The translations under genes were made by a program, and so were the position numbers. Positions 21,571 through 32,810 of a stretch of 64,000 nucleotides of DNA are shown here, in pieces. Source of the stretch: Dolomedes plantarius (lineage: Eukaryota; Arthropoda; Arachnida; Araneae; Dolomedidae); assembly GCA_907164885.2 (NCBI GenBank), contig OU015493.1, positions 47,704,723 to 47,768,722 of the forward strand, written 5' to 3'. How positions within the stretch are numbered: the first letter of the stretch is position 1; the number at the start of each line of letters is the position of its first letter. A model generated the notes under the pieces. That model searched no databases, had not been told where the DNA came from, and was given only the letters and a program-made list of their open reading frames with translations.

Positions 21571-22327
21571 CAAGGTGCGTCCATAAAGTACCCGGACAAT
21601 TTTTATAAATAAGAAAAATATTACTCACCTTCAAATAACTTTATCTCCTTCAAAATAATCGCCAAAGGAGTCTATACAATTTTTCAAACGTTTCTTCAGG
21701 TCATCGAAACACTTTTTATAGGCGTTGGAACTAACCGTTCCCAAAATTTGCGTAACATTTGATTTGATATCCGAGACATTTTGAAATCTCTGTCCTTTCA
21801 TGGCCATATAAGCTTCGGAAAAACGAAAAAATCAGCTGTGGATAAGTCGGAAGATTATGTTGGGTGATTTATCACTGTAATTGAATGCTTAGCAAGATAT
21901 TGCTGTACAAAAATTGCTGTATGGGGCTACATTATCGTGTAAAAGAAGCCATTGCCCAGAATCAAACAGTTACTTCCTAACTCACCTTATCCTGTTTCTT
22001 AATCGAAAAAGCACGTAAAAATACTGATTAATTGTTTGAGTTTTCAGGAAAAAATTCGAGGTGAATAAGTCCTTTGTAATCAAAAAATGCAAAATCCATG
22101 AAAGGACAGAGATTTGAAAACGTCTCGGATATTAAATCAAATGTTAGGCGTATTTTGAAAACGGTTAGTTCCAACGCCTATACAGAGTGTTTCGATGACT
22201 TGAATAATCGTTGTAAAAATTGTAGACTCCTTTGGCGATTATTTTGAAGGAGATAAATTTATTTGAAGGTGAGTAATACTTTTCTTATTTATAAAAAATT
22301 GTCCGGTTATTTTATGGGCGCACCTTG
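21571..22327. mobile_element. Mariner-derived foldback element
   Basis: Arms 21571-21803 and 22096-22327 are inverted copies, each starting CAAGGTGCGTCCATAAAGTA or a close variant, and the element is flanked by TA on both sides. Each arm encodes, reading inwards to outwards, the same transposase C-terminus (KGQRFENVSDIKSNV, then FDDL and CKNC or its variant). The loop (21804-22095) adds, on the minus strand only, LLLHDN-type and SSDLSTADFF motifs, the second and third catalytic Asp regions of a mariner. The element thus consists of a 3' half of a mariner plus an inverted second copy of its end. Confidence 0.85.
21600..22000 (-). pseudogene. Mariner transposase C-terminal fragment within the foldback
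   Basis: The minus-strand pieces in order are WLLLHDNVAP (second Asp), QQYLAKHSITVINHP, SSDLSTADFFVFPKL (third Asp in the DLxxADF block), MKGQRFQNVSDIKSNV and DYFEGDKV then stop. This order is typical of DD34D mariners. Frameshifts occur at about 21830 and 21930. The N-terminus with the DNA-binding domain and first Asp is absent. Confidence 0.75.
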
Positions 22328-22329
22328 TA

Positions 22330-24101
22330 TTTCCCATTTAAACTAATCATAAAATGCATTGTCTCTGTTACGAAATTAAAAACTAAATGACTTGTACTTA
22401 TTTCATGAAAGAGTCGCTGTTTGTACTATGAAAAATAGGGTAATTCGGTACAACAATACCTAAATAAAAATTTTCTGAACACAGAAATCTTTATTAAAAG
22501 AATAAATTGTGTTTACACATTTTTAAGAGTTATTATCATGGTAAATACGTGGTTTGAATAAATTTTTCAACCACATAATTTAGACAAAGTACTATTATTA
22601 AATAACAATATGCTGCAATAAAAGGTAAATAATACAGTATAGCTCTTGCAAAACTTTCGGAGTAATATGATATTAAAATATTTATTCGAGTATTTAACAT
22701 TAAATAAGGCCATTAAAAGAAATGTTATTAAAAATTTTATCGTGAACGTTTTAGAATTACCTATTTAGTTTTGTAGGAACTTGAATTGAATAATTTGCAT
22801 TTTTCAGTTCTACGGAAAGTAAATATATTTTAAGAATTAATCTTACTGTGGGTTAAAAATAAAAATCGCTTTGAGAAAATATTTAGGAAAAAATATTCAA
22901 ATTACAATGTTTAATAAATATGAAGTGTTAAAACTCTTTTCATTCATGATCTCATATTGTCTTTCTAATTTATTGAAAACAAAGTCATTATCCTCTCAAA
23001 TAATAGCTGACATCTGCTTTTGTTTTTTTTTCATTTTCTATATAAGTTTCTTTTTAGGCAACCAGAGATAATTCTATCAAACGGGTTTAAATATAGAATA
23101 TTTAATCAATATTAAAATCATGAATGAGTAAAACAAATGTTGCAATTCATTACGAAACTGCTGCCATCTATCGTTCGATTAAGACAAGAAATTTTCACTA
23201 TAAGTAACCTTGTATATTCGTTAAAAAAAGCAAGTACTGCTTCTCCGTTCTCACTATTTGTTGAATTTTCGATATGGTAATATAAATGAAATCAATTTAT
23301 GTTAATATCACTTATCAAATACTTTCATTTACGTATTACAACAACAAGAGAAGGGTTAGTAAAGAAGCAAGGAATAGAAGAAATGCGTAAAATATTTTAT
23401 TAATATCGTAAAGCAGAATTTATGAGAAATTCGAAAGTCACGATAAAGAATGAATTTGTGACATAAATACATAAAATAACCATAAATTGTAGTATATGTA
23501 AAAGAATAAGTTTAAATAAAGAAATGTAATGCAATTATTAATTTGATTAACTTTATTTCTGTATAAAATTTTCAAGTGCAATTTTTAAAGACTAACCTCA
23601 AATACTAGTTTTAATATCTCTGTTTCTCTGCTTCCTCTGAATATGCAGCATGGAATGTATAATTTTTAAACGGCATGGAAAATTTCACCCATATTACAAA
23701 ATAAATTTATGCTGTTAAAATTTATGTAAACTAACTCTCCGAGGCATATTGTTGCATATTGGCTGGACGGATAAAGACGGATTTTTATTCGGATGCATAT
23801 AAAAGTGTTGACTTCTCCTACAAACTTTTTAATCGAATATTTGAAACCAACCGCATAATTTTCCGGCTCTTATGATACCAGTGAAAATAAAAAAATTAAT
23901 TTCGTGTATCTCAAAAAATTCAAGTTTAAATATCATATGTGCAATTCCTTAAAATACTTACTACATGCTCTAGAACATTTTCCTTCGAATTATACATTTG
24001 TAATCATATAACAAAAAATTTTTTCACGTATGCAACTTAAATGGCATGTTTACACTGAATGCAAACCGTTACGTAGCGTCAGCGTCAAAAGTTAGACCAA
24101 T
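22330..24101. other. AT-rich stretch without recognised features
   Basis: No reading frame above 70 codons has recognisable content. A CTGCTGCCATCTATCG motif at about 23159 recurs, in the opposite sense, as GATAGATGGCAGCA near 53767 and 54734. No element boundary was found. Confidence 0.4.
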
Positions 24102-24963
24102 CACAGAACCAGTGGCGTAGCTAAGGGGTGCTGTGGGTGCGGTCCGCATCGGGCGGCACATATTTTGGGGTGGCATATTTTTATTTAGTATTAGTTGTAA
24201 AAAACCACTTGTTCAATTCATAAGTTTACTATTGGATTTCTACGAATTATGATTTACTATATGATTTCGAATATTTTTCCTCATCGTCAAGTCAATGTAG
24301 GGTTGAAAATATTATCTCTAAAAATTTTGCTCGGATACAGACATCAATGGTACCGACGTCGAGTAGAAGTTCTATGTACTATGTAAATGTTTTTATCAAT
24401 GGATAGAATTCTAAAGAAAATAAAAGAACGCTTTGATCAGTTGCATGTCCTTGCAAGAAAATATTCCCCTAATAGTTGAAGCGTTCTGTGCAAGGGCCTT
24501 GTCGAACCCCTTCTCACTTCTACGGGTTCACTTTTGTTCGTTTGTCAAGACGTTTTCAATGATACACAAATAAATTTTCATAGCATAAAGTTCAGTACAC
24601 ACCCGTGAATATTCAAAGTTTTATTTCTTTCGCAAGCACAAACGCCGCTGTCTACAAACTTATTTACAGTATTATACAGTCAATTAACTATTTCAGTCAT
24701 CTCCCAATGACTGTTATCTAACAAAGACCTAGTGCGTCTTCGGGGTCTCAATACACCCACGCACCGTATTCGTCTGCCCGACTCTCTCAAGAGCCAACAC
24801 CGCAAACTAAAAAACTGACTTCTGCTCCCAGTGACTTCAGCTCGGGGCACCGTCAACAATCTCGAATCCCTTATCGAGCCGGGGTCATTGCCCTACCCCC
24901 CTGCTTTCTTGAGAGGAAAGTACAGGGACAAAAAAAAACAGGAGTTGACGCGGCAGACACGAC

Positions 24964-25138
24964 AGGCCTGTTCACATAGGAGTCCGTTGAGTAGCGTTAA
25001 AGGAAAGATGACGTTGAGACGAAAATAAACCAATCATAGGCGTTTAAAATTTCGTTGCTAATCGTTTGGAGGTTTGTCATTGGTTAAATATATTTCAATA
25101 GTTTAACGCTAAACAACGGACACCTATGTGAACAGGCC
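24964..25138. mobile_element. MITE-like element nested in the hAT
   Basis: The ends GGCCTGTTCACATAGG and CCTATGTGAACAGGCC are inverted copies that continue as GTCCGTTG and CAACGGAC and then a TAGCGTT match, about 34 bp with few mismatches. Target duplication is not evident. The ends recall PIF/Harbinger-type MITEs (inference). No gene lies within. Confidence 0.7.
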
Positions 25139-25581
25139 CTAACGATCTGTCAAGTAACGCTCCCGGAACGACCGCTTCATAAAATATCAGCCTATATTAA
25201 TCTCACGTGCAAAAATACAATAAAAAACAGAAATTAAAAACACCAAAATCGTTTGTTTAACAAATTTGTAGGTTAAGTTAATTGTTATTCAATGCACGTG
25301 TATACAGCTTTAAAATACATGAAAATAAAAAAAAATTCTGAAACGCGATTGTAGCGCTGCCTACTGGATCAAATTGTGTACCTAAACTAACCAAAGATCC
25401 ACATCAACACATAAATAAATAAATTAATTAAAAAAACATTTTCTATGAGATCAAATTGATAAAATTAATATAGGCTGAAATTGGTAATTTCGTTGTAATA
25501 GAATGGTTGAACTAACAGATGAAATTGTTAATTTATGTATTTTATTTTTGCATAATATATTTATACATAGCCTATTTATAC

Positions 25582-25584
<3 letters not shown>

Positions 25585-25625
<41 letters not shown>
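25585..25625. repeat. (AT)n microsatellite
   Basis: About 20 AT units immediately upstream of the first Helitron start. Confidence 0.95.
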
Positions 25626-25627
<2 letters not shown>

Positions 25628-25630
25628 TAA

Positions 25631-26345
25631 TCTATATTAATAAAGCAAGGTCCGGTTCTGTCTGTCGGTTACACTCTCCGGGTGTACTGCCTCAATGTGT
25701 GCGTGTGTGCGTCCTATGAAACTTACAGCCATGAAATTTGGCACACGGGTAGTGCAGACTATGGGAAAGTGCACCTCGAAGACCGAATTTTAAATTTTAT
25801 TCTAGAAAATAAATTATTTTATGTTTTGTGGGATTTTTATGTTTTTTTAACTTCAGATTACGATATCTCGGCAAAAAATGATCGTAGAATTTTGATGTTT
25901 TTACAATATAAGACTACAGACATTTCTCCTTCAAACAAAACCTCATTTGTTTAAAAATAATTTAAAACAGACTAATATTTTCATCAAAATATTAAACCCA
26001 CTTTTTCGAGAAATTTACGCAATTTGATGATCTACGGTTGATGCTCTTCGAGTTTTTATCTTACAAAGACAATATTTACATCATCTGGAAGATGACAGCT
26101 TTCTCATTCATATAAACCTCATTTCAAGTCTCTATCTTAAAATTTCAATTTTTAATTGAATTTTAAAGACCGATACTTAAGACAAATTTTCTACGTGGTT
26201 CTTCAAACGCGAAGAAAGGCAGTTCCCCCCTTGGGTTGTAAACAACGATTGAGTAATTCATTCACTTGATTCATTCATCGTCTTCCTTTGATCGCTTGAG
26301 CGTAGCTGAGCGAAACCCGAGCATAGCCGGGAGAAGTCCGGCTAG
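25631..26345 (+). mobile_element. Helitron-like element, long form, first of a head-to-tail pair
   Basis: It starts TCTATATTAATAAAG after a host A and ends in an AGCCGGGAGAAGTCCGGCT hairpin and CTAG at 26345. The 5' half carries CCGGGTGTACTGCCTC and ATGAAATTTGGCACACGGG, also found in the copy at 7108-7882. The next Helitron begins at the very next base. No Rep/helicase gene is present. Confidence 0.85.
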
Positions 26346-26777
26346 TCTATACTAATAAAGGGACAAGTGGATGTCGAGAGATCACGTGACCGTAACTCAT
26401 CCGGGCGGGCCACTCCTCGAAAAAAAATGGCCGACAAATATACAGGAAAATCGGTGTATTTTTTTTCTCATGAAAGTACATAAATGTTACATATTTGGAA
26501 AGAGCTTCGAAAACTGATAATGTTTTTCTGCGTACACTTATTCTGTTAATTCAATAGTTTTAGAGATATTTTCATTCTAAAATCACTCACTGCTGAGAAA
26601 CCAAATCATCTGGAGCAGTGGTGCTGCCATCTGTCAGCAGCGACGGGAATGAAAATTGAAAGGAATTAATTCACTTGAATTTAATACATTTGTAGGTTTT
26701 TTTTTCTTTTGTGGGGCCCGAAGTACATAAATATGTTACACGGATGGCTTCAGCGTAGCTAGGCGAAGCCCGGCTAG
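26346..26777 (+). mobile_element. Helitron-like element, short form, second of the pair
   Basis: It starts TCTATACTAATAAAGGG directly after the CTAG of the preceding element and ends AGGCGAAGCCCGGCTAG followed by T. The internal sequence, ATCACGTGACCGTAACTCATC and GAAAGTACATAAATGTTACA, is nearly the same as in 42906-43357 and, reversed, 6299-6689. It is a non-autonomous copy. Confidence 0.88.
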
Positions 26778-27525
26778 TATATAATATATGTACATTAAAT
26801 TGAAATACATGTGTAAAAATTGTTTGCACGTGAGTAATTTGTATGATTTTTTAAATGAACGCACGCATCTTTGTATATGACTTTCGGTTGTTTACTGAAA
26901 TTGTTAATGTTTTGAGCTACAATTGAATGCGTTAACTGTTGTACATAACTATTGAAAGTAATTAGTTAATGTTAATTGTAAGAATTTTAATTGTAACTGA
27001 ATACTTGGCTTAATTACTCGGTGGTATTTTATATTTAATCTATTACTATAAATAAATTAATCTAATAGTTGCCGTGTTCTGTGTAACGATCTGTCAAGTA
27101 ACGACGTAACTTACGTAACCTACAAAATCGTTTTACCACCAAAATTTGTTAATTTTAATTTAACAATTTAAAATTAACAAATCATTCTGAAAATATTCGA
27201 GTAAATTTAAATGTTCTAAATTGCAATACGTTGGATTGCAAAACAGATAATATTACTATCATTGTAATAGAATGCTTTATGAAAAATTGGTATGAACACC
27301 AGAACAATTTTAAGCAAATAAATATTCAATTAAACACAATTAAACTGTCAAATTCAGTTACTTAGCTTGAAATTTAAATCCAAATATAATCATTCCGACA
27401 TTACGAATTTAAAAAAAAAGCTGGCCGATATGTTACGTCACACCATTTAAATATGAAATCGAATAGAATACAAACCGTTATAAAAGTACTTTTAAAAGTA
27501 AATGTTAAACAGAAATTAAAACACT

Positions 27526-27956
27526 ATCATCGAATAGAATGCTTTACGAAAAATTTCATGAAAGCCACATTTGAGCACATGAAAGCCTCGTGTGTTGGCA
27601 ATTTAGAAATATTCATTACTACCGTACACAGTTTTGGACATATCACTATGCATGCGTCGAGTTTGCAAGTTTATCAAATTTAATTATAAATTCGATCAAT
27701 AACAAACGATTTTTTAATTTATTTGCTGCACTATCTAGATAGTGCAGTAAATATCTTTTACATATCACTATTTACCGTTCAAAAGTGTGTGTACGGTAGC
27801 GTGCTTTTCAAAGCGAATACCTAATATAACCGCAAAATTTTCTTACACTTTTTTTAAAGTGTTTAATTGAATATTTCTAAATTGCCAGCACACGTGGCTT
27901 TCATGTGCTCACATGTGGCTTTCATATGATTTTTCGTAAAGCATTCTATTACGATG
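27526..27956. repeat. Large inverted repeat (foldback) with central palindrome
   Basis: The left arm, 27526-27630, contains ATAGAATGCTTTACGAAAAAT, GAAAGCCACAT, GAGCACATGAAAGCC and GGCAATTTAGAAATATT. The right arm, 27868-27956, is its reverse complement with few changes. A third, partial copy of the arm start lies at about 27262 in direct orientation. The middle contains a perfect 22-bp palindrome (27726-27747). It lies wholly inside the hAT element. Confidence 0.85.
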
Positions 27957-28009
27957 AAAGGAAATATATGCAAGAAATATTGCAAGAAAATATTCGTGTA
28001 TTATACCAT

Positions 28010-28445
28010 ATAACCTGCTAAATGAAGAATTTGAATGTCAAATAAATGACTTTATTGACATTGATAAAGAATAGTTCTATATTGAAAGAAAAATTATCCA
28101 GGTTTTTATGGCTGTTCCTGCACTACAAGAAGACTCAAAACGTTGGAAATACGGGAAGGAAGGCCCTTTTGATCTAGTAAAATTTATTCAACAGTATAGA
28201 TTGGAAAATTCTGTACCCAACATTGTAATTTTGCTAAGAATTTTTTAAACAACTGCTGTCAGTGTCGCTAGTTGCGAAAGGAGCTTCTCCAAATTGAAGT
28301 TGATAAAAAATTATCCACAATGAGAGATGTAAGACTACAAAATCTTGCAATATTGTCTATAAAACAAGAAATTACAAATAATATAAATTTTGAGAGCATT
28401 ATACACGATTTTTCTACTATTAAAGAAAGAAGAGTAAATATATAA
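28010..28445 (+). pseudogene. hAT transposase C-terminal dimerisation domain, degenerate
   Basis: The plus-strand frames give LNEEFECQINDFIDIDKE, then RWKYGKEGPFDLVKFI, a stop at 28246, TTAVSVASCERSFSKLKLIK, a frameshift near 28310, and TMRDVRLQNLAILSI to a stop at 28443. The (T/S)V-S-x-A-S-x-E-R-x-F-S-x-L-K block followed by M-x-x-x-R-L-x-x-L is the hAT C-terminal (hATC) dimerisation domain. The catalytic region and BED/TTF zinc finger upstream were not recognised, and the Helitron pair may have replaced or disrupted part of the gene. It sits about 400 bases inside the right terminus, as expected. Confidence 0.8.
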
Positions 28446-29519
28446 ATATCCTTTGTTTACATACACATATGTGTACATTTTGTCTGTTTATCCAAAAGAA
28501 ATGAAATTATTTATTTTTATTTATAAATATAAAAATATAAAATAAAACATATTTTATGGATTTTTTTTTATAAATTAGGTATGTGTTTTGTCTCATAGGT
28601 GGGGGAACTGCGACCTCCGTAAGTTTCTTGTGGTCTTTATAAAAGTTGCATTTATAGGTACATATGAATTCAAACGACCTCCTTTATTACTGCCTAATTT
28701 AAATATGGCATCCAATGGTAAAAAAGTTCCCCACCTATAATTTGTCTCAGTTACAATTATTAATTTATAAAAACAACCAATTGATTGACTTAGGAAGGGC
28801 GGCAAATTGGAGGCCGCCCCGGGCGACAAAAGTTCTATCTACGCCACTGCACAGAACTAAATTCATTGACCACGTGATATGTCGAACCATACACAGGCAT
28901 GTCGAGAATCTCGGAGCCCACATAGTAACGTAACGCAACACTCCGGATGAAATGTGAAAAGGCCTATAAGACTAGAAAAGTATTCCCCCCGAAACGCCCC
29001 GAAATCAGTAGTAAATTGGCGATAAAAGAGCAAATTAATTGTTTTGGCGAAATGCAAATCTTGTCTTTTGCATTTGAAGGTAGACGTTTATATAAAGAGT
29101 ACATACATTTTAAAATTTAAAATTTCTCAGGAGTTAACCTTCTGCATGGCATCAATCTACTAATTGATGTCTATAGCTAAAAAAAAATTACTTTTTATAA
29201 AAAATTAACTAATGACATTTAAAGATCAATTTTAAAATGCAGTTAACAGGATCCAAAGATATGCATTTATAATCTATGTATTATGGAAGTCTAGCTCCCA
29301 TGTGAGAAGTATGCAGTTTCATAGATAGATGAGAACACAATTGGTTTGGTATTCCATACATGTAATGGAACACTTCGGAGGACAAGTGCTTGGGAGGCAA
29401 AAAATATGAATACAAGAGATAAGGGATAATTAAGAGGGCGGTTGCTGTCGTGTATATCAAATTGAGTTAAGTCATTGTAGGCAGTCTGTGAGCGGCATGC
29501 TAGATCACATAAAAGCGTC

Positions 29520-29620
29520 TGTTCTCAACATGAAGCTACAGAAGGAGGAGCAGCTCCGTATTAAAAAAGTGTCTTCGATTTGGTCGTCACCACTAGATGG
29601 CGCGCGCGCCTGTACTTTTG
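29520..29620 (+). repeat. Outer inverted repeat, left copy
   Basis: CATGAAGCTACAGAAGGAG, then, after about 45 bases, an AGATGGCGCG motif. The reverse complement of 31860-31965 shows CATGAAGCTGCAGAAGGAG and, about 60 bases on, AGATGGCGCGAC. The copies face each other across the two TTAA-type elements. Confidence 0.6.
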
Positions 29621-29795
29621 CCGCTATAACACGGAAACTATACGCTTTAATATCGATTTTTCGTATTTTTCAAAAGAAATAAATTTTTTTAAAGTGCATT
29701 TTTAATATGAATTTATTTATTCAACTTAACAATTGTTTATCTTCATTCAAAATGTTTATTTGAACTGCCTTTTTTGCTAAACTTCATTAAAATTC

Positions 29796-30525
29796 TTAAG
29801 GGGGAGATCACCTTTGCATGCACAAAAATACACTGATTTTACTACCAAGCTTACTGTGGTGTTAAACAGTTAATTTGTAATTAATTTAAACCAATTTTTA
29901 AAGGTGAATTTGTACAAAGTTTTATCTATTAGAAAAAAAAAACAGAATTGTTTGGAGATTATTAGAAATGATTTTTTTAAAAAAATGTTTTATGAATAGT
30001 GAATCTTAGATGAATGCAATGTGCAGATTTTTTTTTTTAAACTGTAAGAGATATATATTAAATTATTTGTATATATTTTATCTATAGATTATAATTTAAT
30101 CTACACCTAAAATAGTTACCATATTTCACATGAAAATATTTTTTCAGGCAAATGTATTGTAATGTACAAGAAAAATATAAATTTTTAAAAACATTTTCTG
30201 CAAAAAAAACCTTAATTTAGGTAGAAATTGTAGAAACATGTAAGATATACTTGTATACAAAAAAAATTTAGCAATTTGTGATGATTAGTTTTGAAGAAAT
30301 AGTGTGCACAAGTTTCAAAATAGGTTTTTAGAAAAGGCAATTTAAAGTTAAAACTTTCTATAAATTGCTTTATTATTAGCTTTATACATTTGGCCATAAA
30401 ATCGGTTCTAATTGTAGTATCGACTTAAATTTTTTTCATAAGATTCCTTATATTCCATTCTTCAAAATTAAATCATAATAAAAAATTGAGTTTTTTGAAG
30501 GGTTTAAGGTGATCTCCCTCCTTAA
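29796..30525. mobile_element. TTAA-flanked MITE
   Basis: 730 bp, with ends TTAAGGGGGAGATCACCTT and AAGGTGATCTCCCTCCTTAA. These are inverted with one mismatch and include TTAA at each outer edge, as in piggyBac-type insertions. The interior is AT-rich without a gene. Confidence 0.75.
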
Positions 30526-30892
30526 AGGAAATGAGTAAATAATGATCCATTATTTTCTAGAGCGAGCTAGTTACATATAAAAGCACACACTAGCTGCAGC
30601 TACAGAGTATGCAATGTCCAAACATGAGTTGACAAACATCTGACACATGAAGAGTCATACTTCGTTATATAAACATTTTCAGAATAATTTTGTATTAGTA
30701 CCAGAATAAATTATTTCAGAATTTTGCAATAATTGAATAATTAAGGAATCTTTTCTGAAATATAAGGATGATTGAAAAAATAAAACATGCTTATTTCCGG
30801 CAGAATTTAAGCTGTCTTAACTTTGTATTCCCTTAAAACACAGCAGCTGTATTTTTCTCTCACTATTATACAGCTTATATTAAAACAAAACA

Positions 30893-31662
30893 TTAAGGGG
30901 AGTGGTCACTTTTATCTACCTTTAAAAGTATAATTTTTAGACCTATGTTCGATTGTATGTACTACTCATGTTTTTTGCTTGATTTACACGAAATTTCCTT
31001 AATAACTGCCTATAATACTGTTTATTATATATGCAATATTTCAAGGTAATTAAATAAATAAAATTATTTTTTATGCATAAAAAGTGAATATTTTTTTTAA
31101 ATCGAACATTTTGCAGTCAACTACTGTGCGCATTATGTCAAAATAAATTATAAACGTACAGTAATATTTGTTAACTATATGTGATTACAATACTTCATAT
31201 AACAAAATACACCAACATTTTCTAACCTTAACATATTTTAATTTTTTTCAGAATTTTTAACAAGCTTTTACTCAGTCATTTTCGAAATTTCTAATTTAGA
31301 ATAGCATGTACTAATTTTTTTAAATATATTTTATAATATTGTTGGTGGATATTGTTGCCTGAAATATTGTAGTCACATATAGTAAACAATTATTACTGTA
31401 CCTTAATAATTTATTTTGAAAGAATGTGCACAGTAGTTGACAGCAAAAAGTTCGATTTAAAAAATTATTCACTTTTTATGCATAAAAAATAATTTTACGT
31501 TTTTAATTACCTTGAAATATTGCATATAAAATAAACAGTATTCTAGGCAGTTACTCAAAAAATTTCATGTAAATCAAGCAAAAATCATGAGTAGTACATG
31601 CAATCGAACATGGTCTAAAAATGATACTTTTAAAGGTACGTAAAAGTGACCACTCCCCTTTA
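30893..31662. mobile_element. Long foldback MITE with TTAA-like ends
   Basis: 770 bp. The left arm starts TTAAGGGGAGTGGTCACTTTT and the right arm ends AAAAGTGACCACTCCCC then TTTA. Complementarity continues inwards for roughly 350 bases per arm: CTACTCATGTTTTTTGCTTG with CAAGCAAAAATCATGAGTAG, ATTTTTTATGCATAAAAAGTG with its reverse, and AACATTTTGCAGTCAACTAC with GTAGTTGACAGCAAAAAGTT. It would fold into a near-continuous hairpin. No coding sequence. Confidence 0.85.
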
Positions 31663-31859
31663 TAATGCTCTTACCTTACGAGCAGAAAACAAACTAGGAT
31701 TTCTCTGTCCAGTTTCTTTGTTCCTTTTTATGGCTGATCGATAGCCACTGGAACAACCAGGTGTAAAACATGTTGGTATATCTGCGCACAGAATAAATTA
31801 AAAAATTTGTAAAACTATTTTTTAAAACATGTATCCATATAACTCAATGAAAAATGCGA

Positions 31860-31965
31860 ACCAGTAGAACATGTCGCGCCATCTGCCGGTGAGCGACCGT
31901 AATCGGTCCATTTTTCGAGGAATTCCCCATTGAAGCTTACGCTCCTTCTGCAGCTTCATGGGTCT
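31860..31965 (-). repeat. Outer inverted repeat, right copy
   Basis: Reverse partner of 29520-29620 (CGCGCCATCT, then CTCCTTCTGCAGCTTCATG). See that entry. Confidence 0.6.
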
Positions 31966-32426
31966 CAACAAGAGCGGGACCAGTTCTGTCGCTAGCAAGA
32001 GAAGAAACCTGTCGTGTCACTTGACGTCTGCTCGTGGAGCGTTGCCAATAGTTGGTTCTAAACTACAGCTCCAGGCGGCATTCTTGACGGTGTGTGGACG
32101 AAATCCCACATCTTTGAGAAGAAAAAATACTGTATTTACGTATTGTAACTGAAACTTGGCATCTTCTTGTATTGGTCGTAATATCAACTTAGCAACGCTT
32201 TATTTTACGGTGGCTAGAATTTTTTAATCGTAAGTTGCCAACATTCTCAGTAGCTACACATTTGAAAAACACAATATTTGTGGAAATGCGTAGATAAGAA
32301 ATTAATGCACGAAGAGAACAAGATTTCGATGTAAATAATTTCAGATGAAAGTAAAAATTGTATACAAAAGACAAAACAAAAATATATTCAAAATGGGTAT
32401 GGCAACCGAAATCATGGAACAGCATC

Positions 32427-32515
32427 CGGCTTCAGGAGCTTCAATAAAGAATAAAGGGAACTGCAATCCATGGGCTTAGCCCCCATTGTAGGATGATTCA
32501 GCAGTGCAAACATCG
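32427..32515 (+). repeat. Diverged interspersed repeat, copy 2
   Basis: Partner of 2345-2440: GGGAACTGCAATCCATGGGC, then CCCCCATTGTAGGATGATTC and AGCAGTGCAAA. Confidence 0.4.
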
Positions 32516-32810
32516 AGCTTGAATTCCAACATTTTGTACTAACATTTAACATAGCATCTCTAGCACATGGTCGATACAATATATGTAGCCGATATTGTGG
32601 ACGTTCTAATAAACAAGCTGAGCGCGTAAAATCCCATAAATATGGAAAAAAGACATGTATCCTCCTGTGTGTGAGGCTTATCGAAAATTTCCACTAGAAG
32701 CTCAAATAACTGCGGAACGAGACTGACCTGCATATTTGGCGCTTGACTGGCGATTTCTCAAAGCGGCCAAGTTTTAGTTATAATACGTCAGTAACCAAAA
32801 AAAAAAAATA

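Larger units (their letters stand above)
24110..28849 (+). mobile_element. Degenerate hAT element, 4.74 kb, with exact 8-bp target duplication
   Basis: The left end is CAGTGGCGTAGCTAAGG and the right end is CTACGCCACTG, an 11-bp inverted match. CACAGAAC lies immediately outside both ends (24102-24109 and 28850-28857), a perfect 8-bp duplication. Near the right end is a decayed hAT dimerisation domain on the plus strand (28010-28445), so the element was once coding. It now carries a MITE-like inverted repeat (24964-25138), two Helitrons (25631-26777) and a large inverted repeat (27526-27956). Confidence 0.9.

Noticed and set aside
25519..25719. Ile/Tyr-rich frames over microsatellites (also near 49183, 54238 and 55757)
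   Set aside because: Translations of (AT)n tracts; no biological signal.
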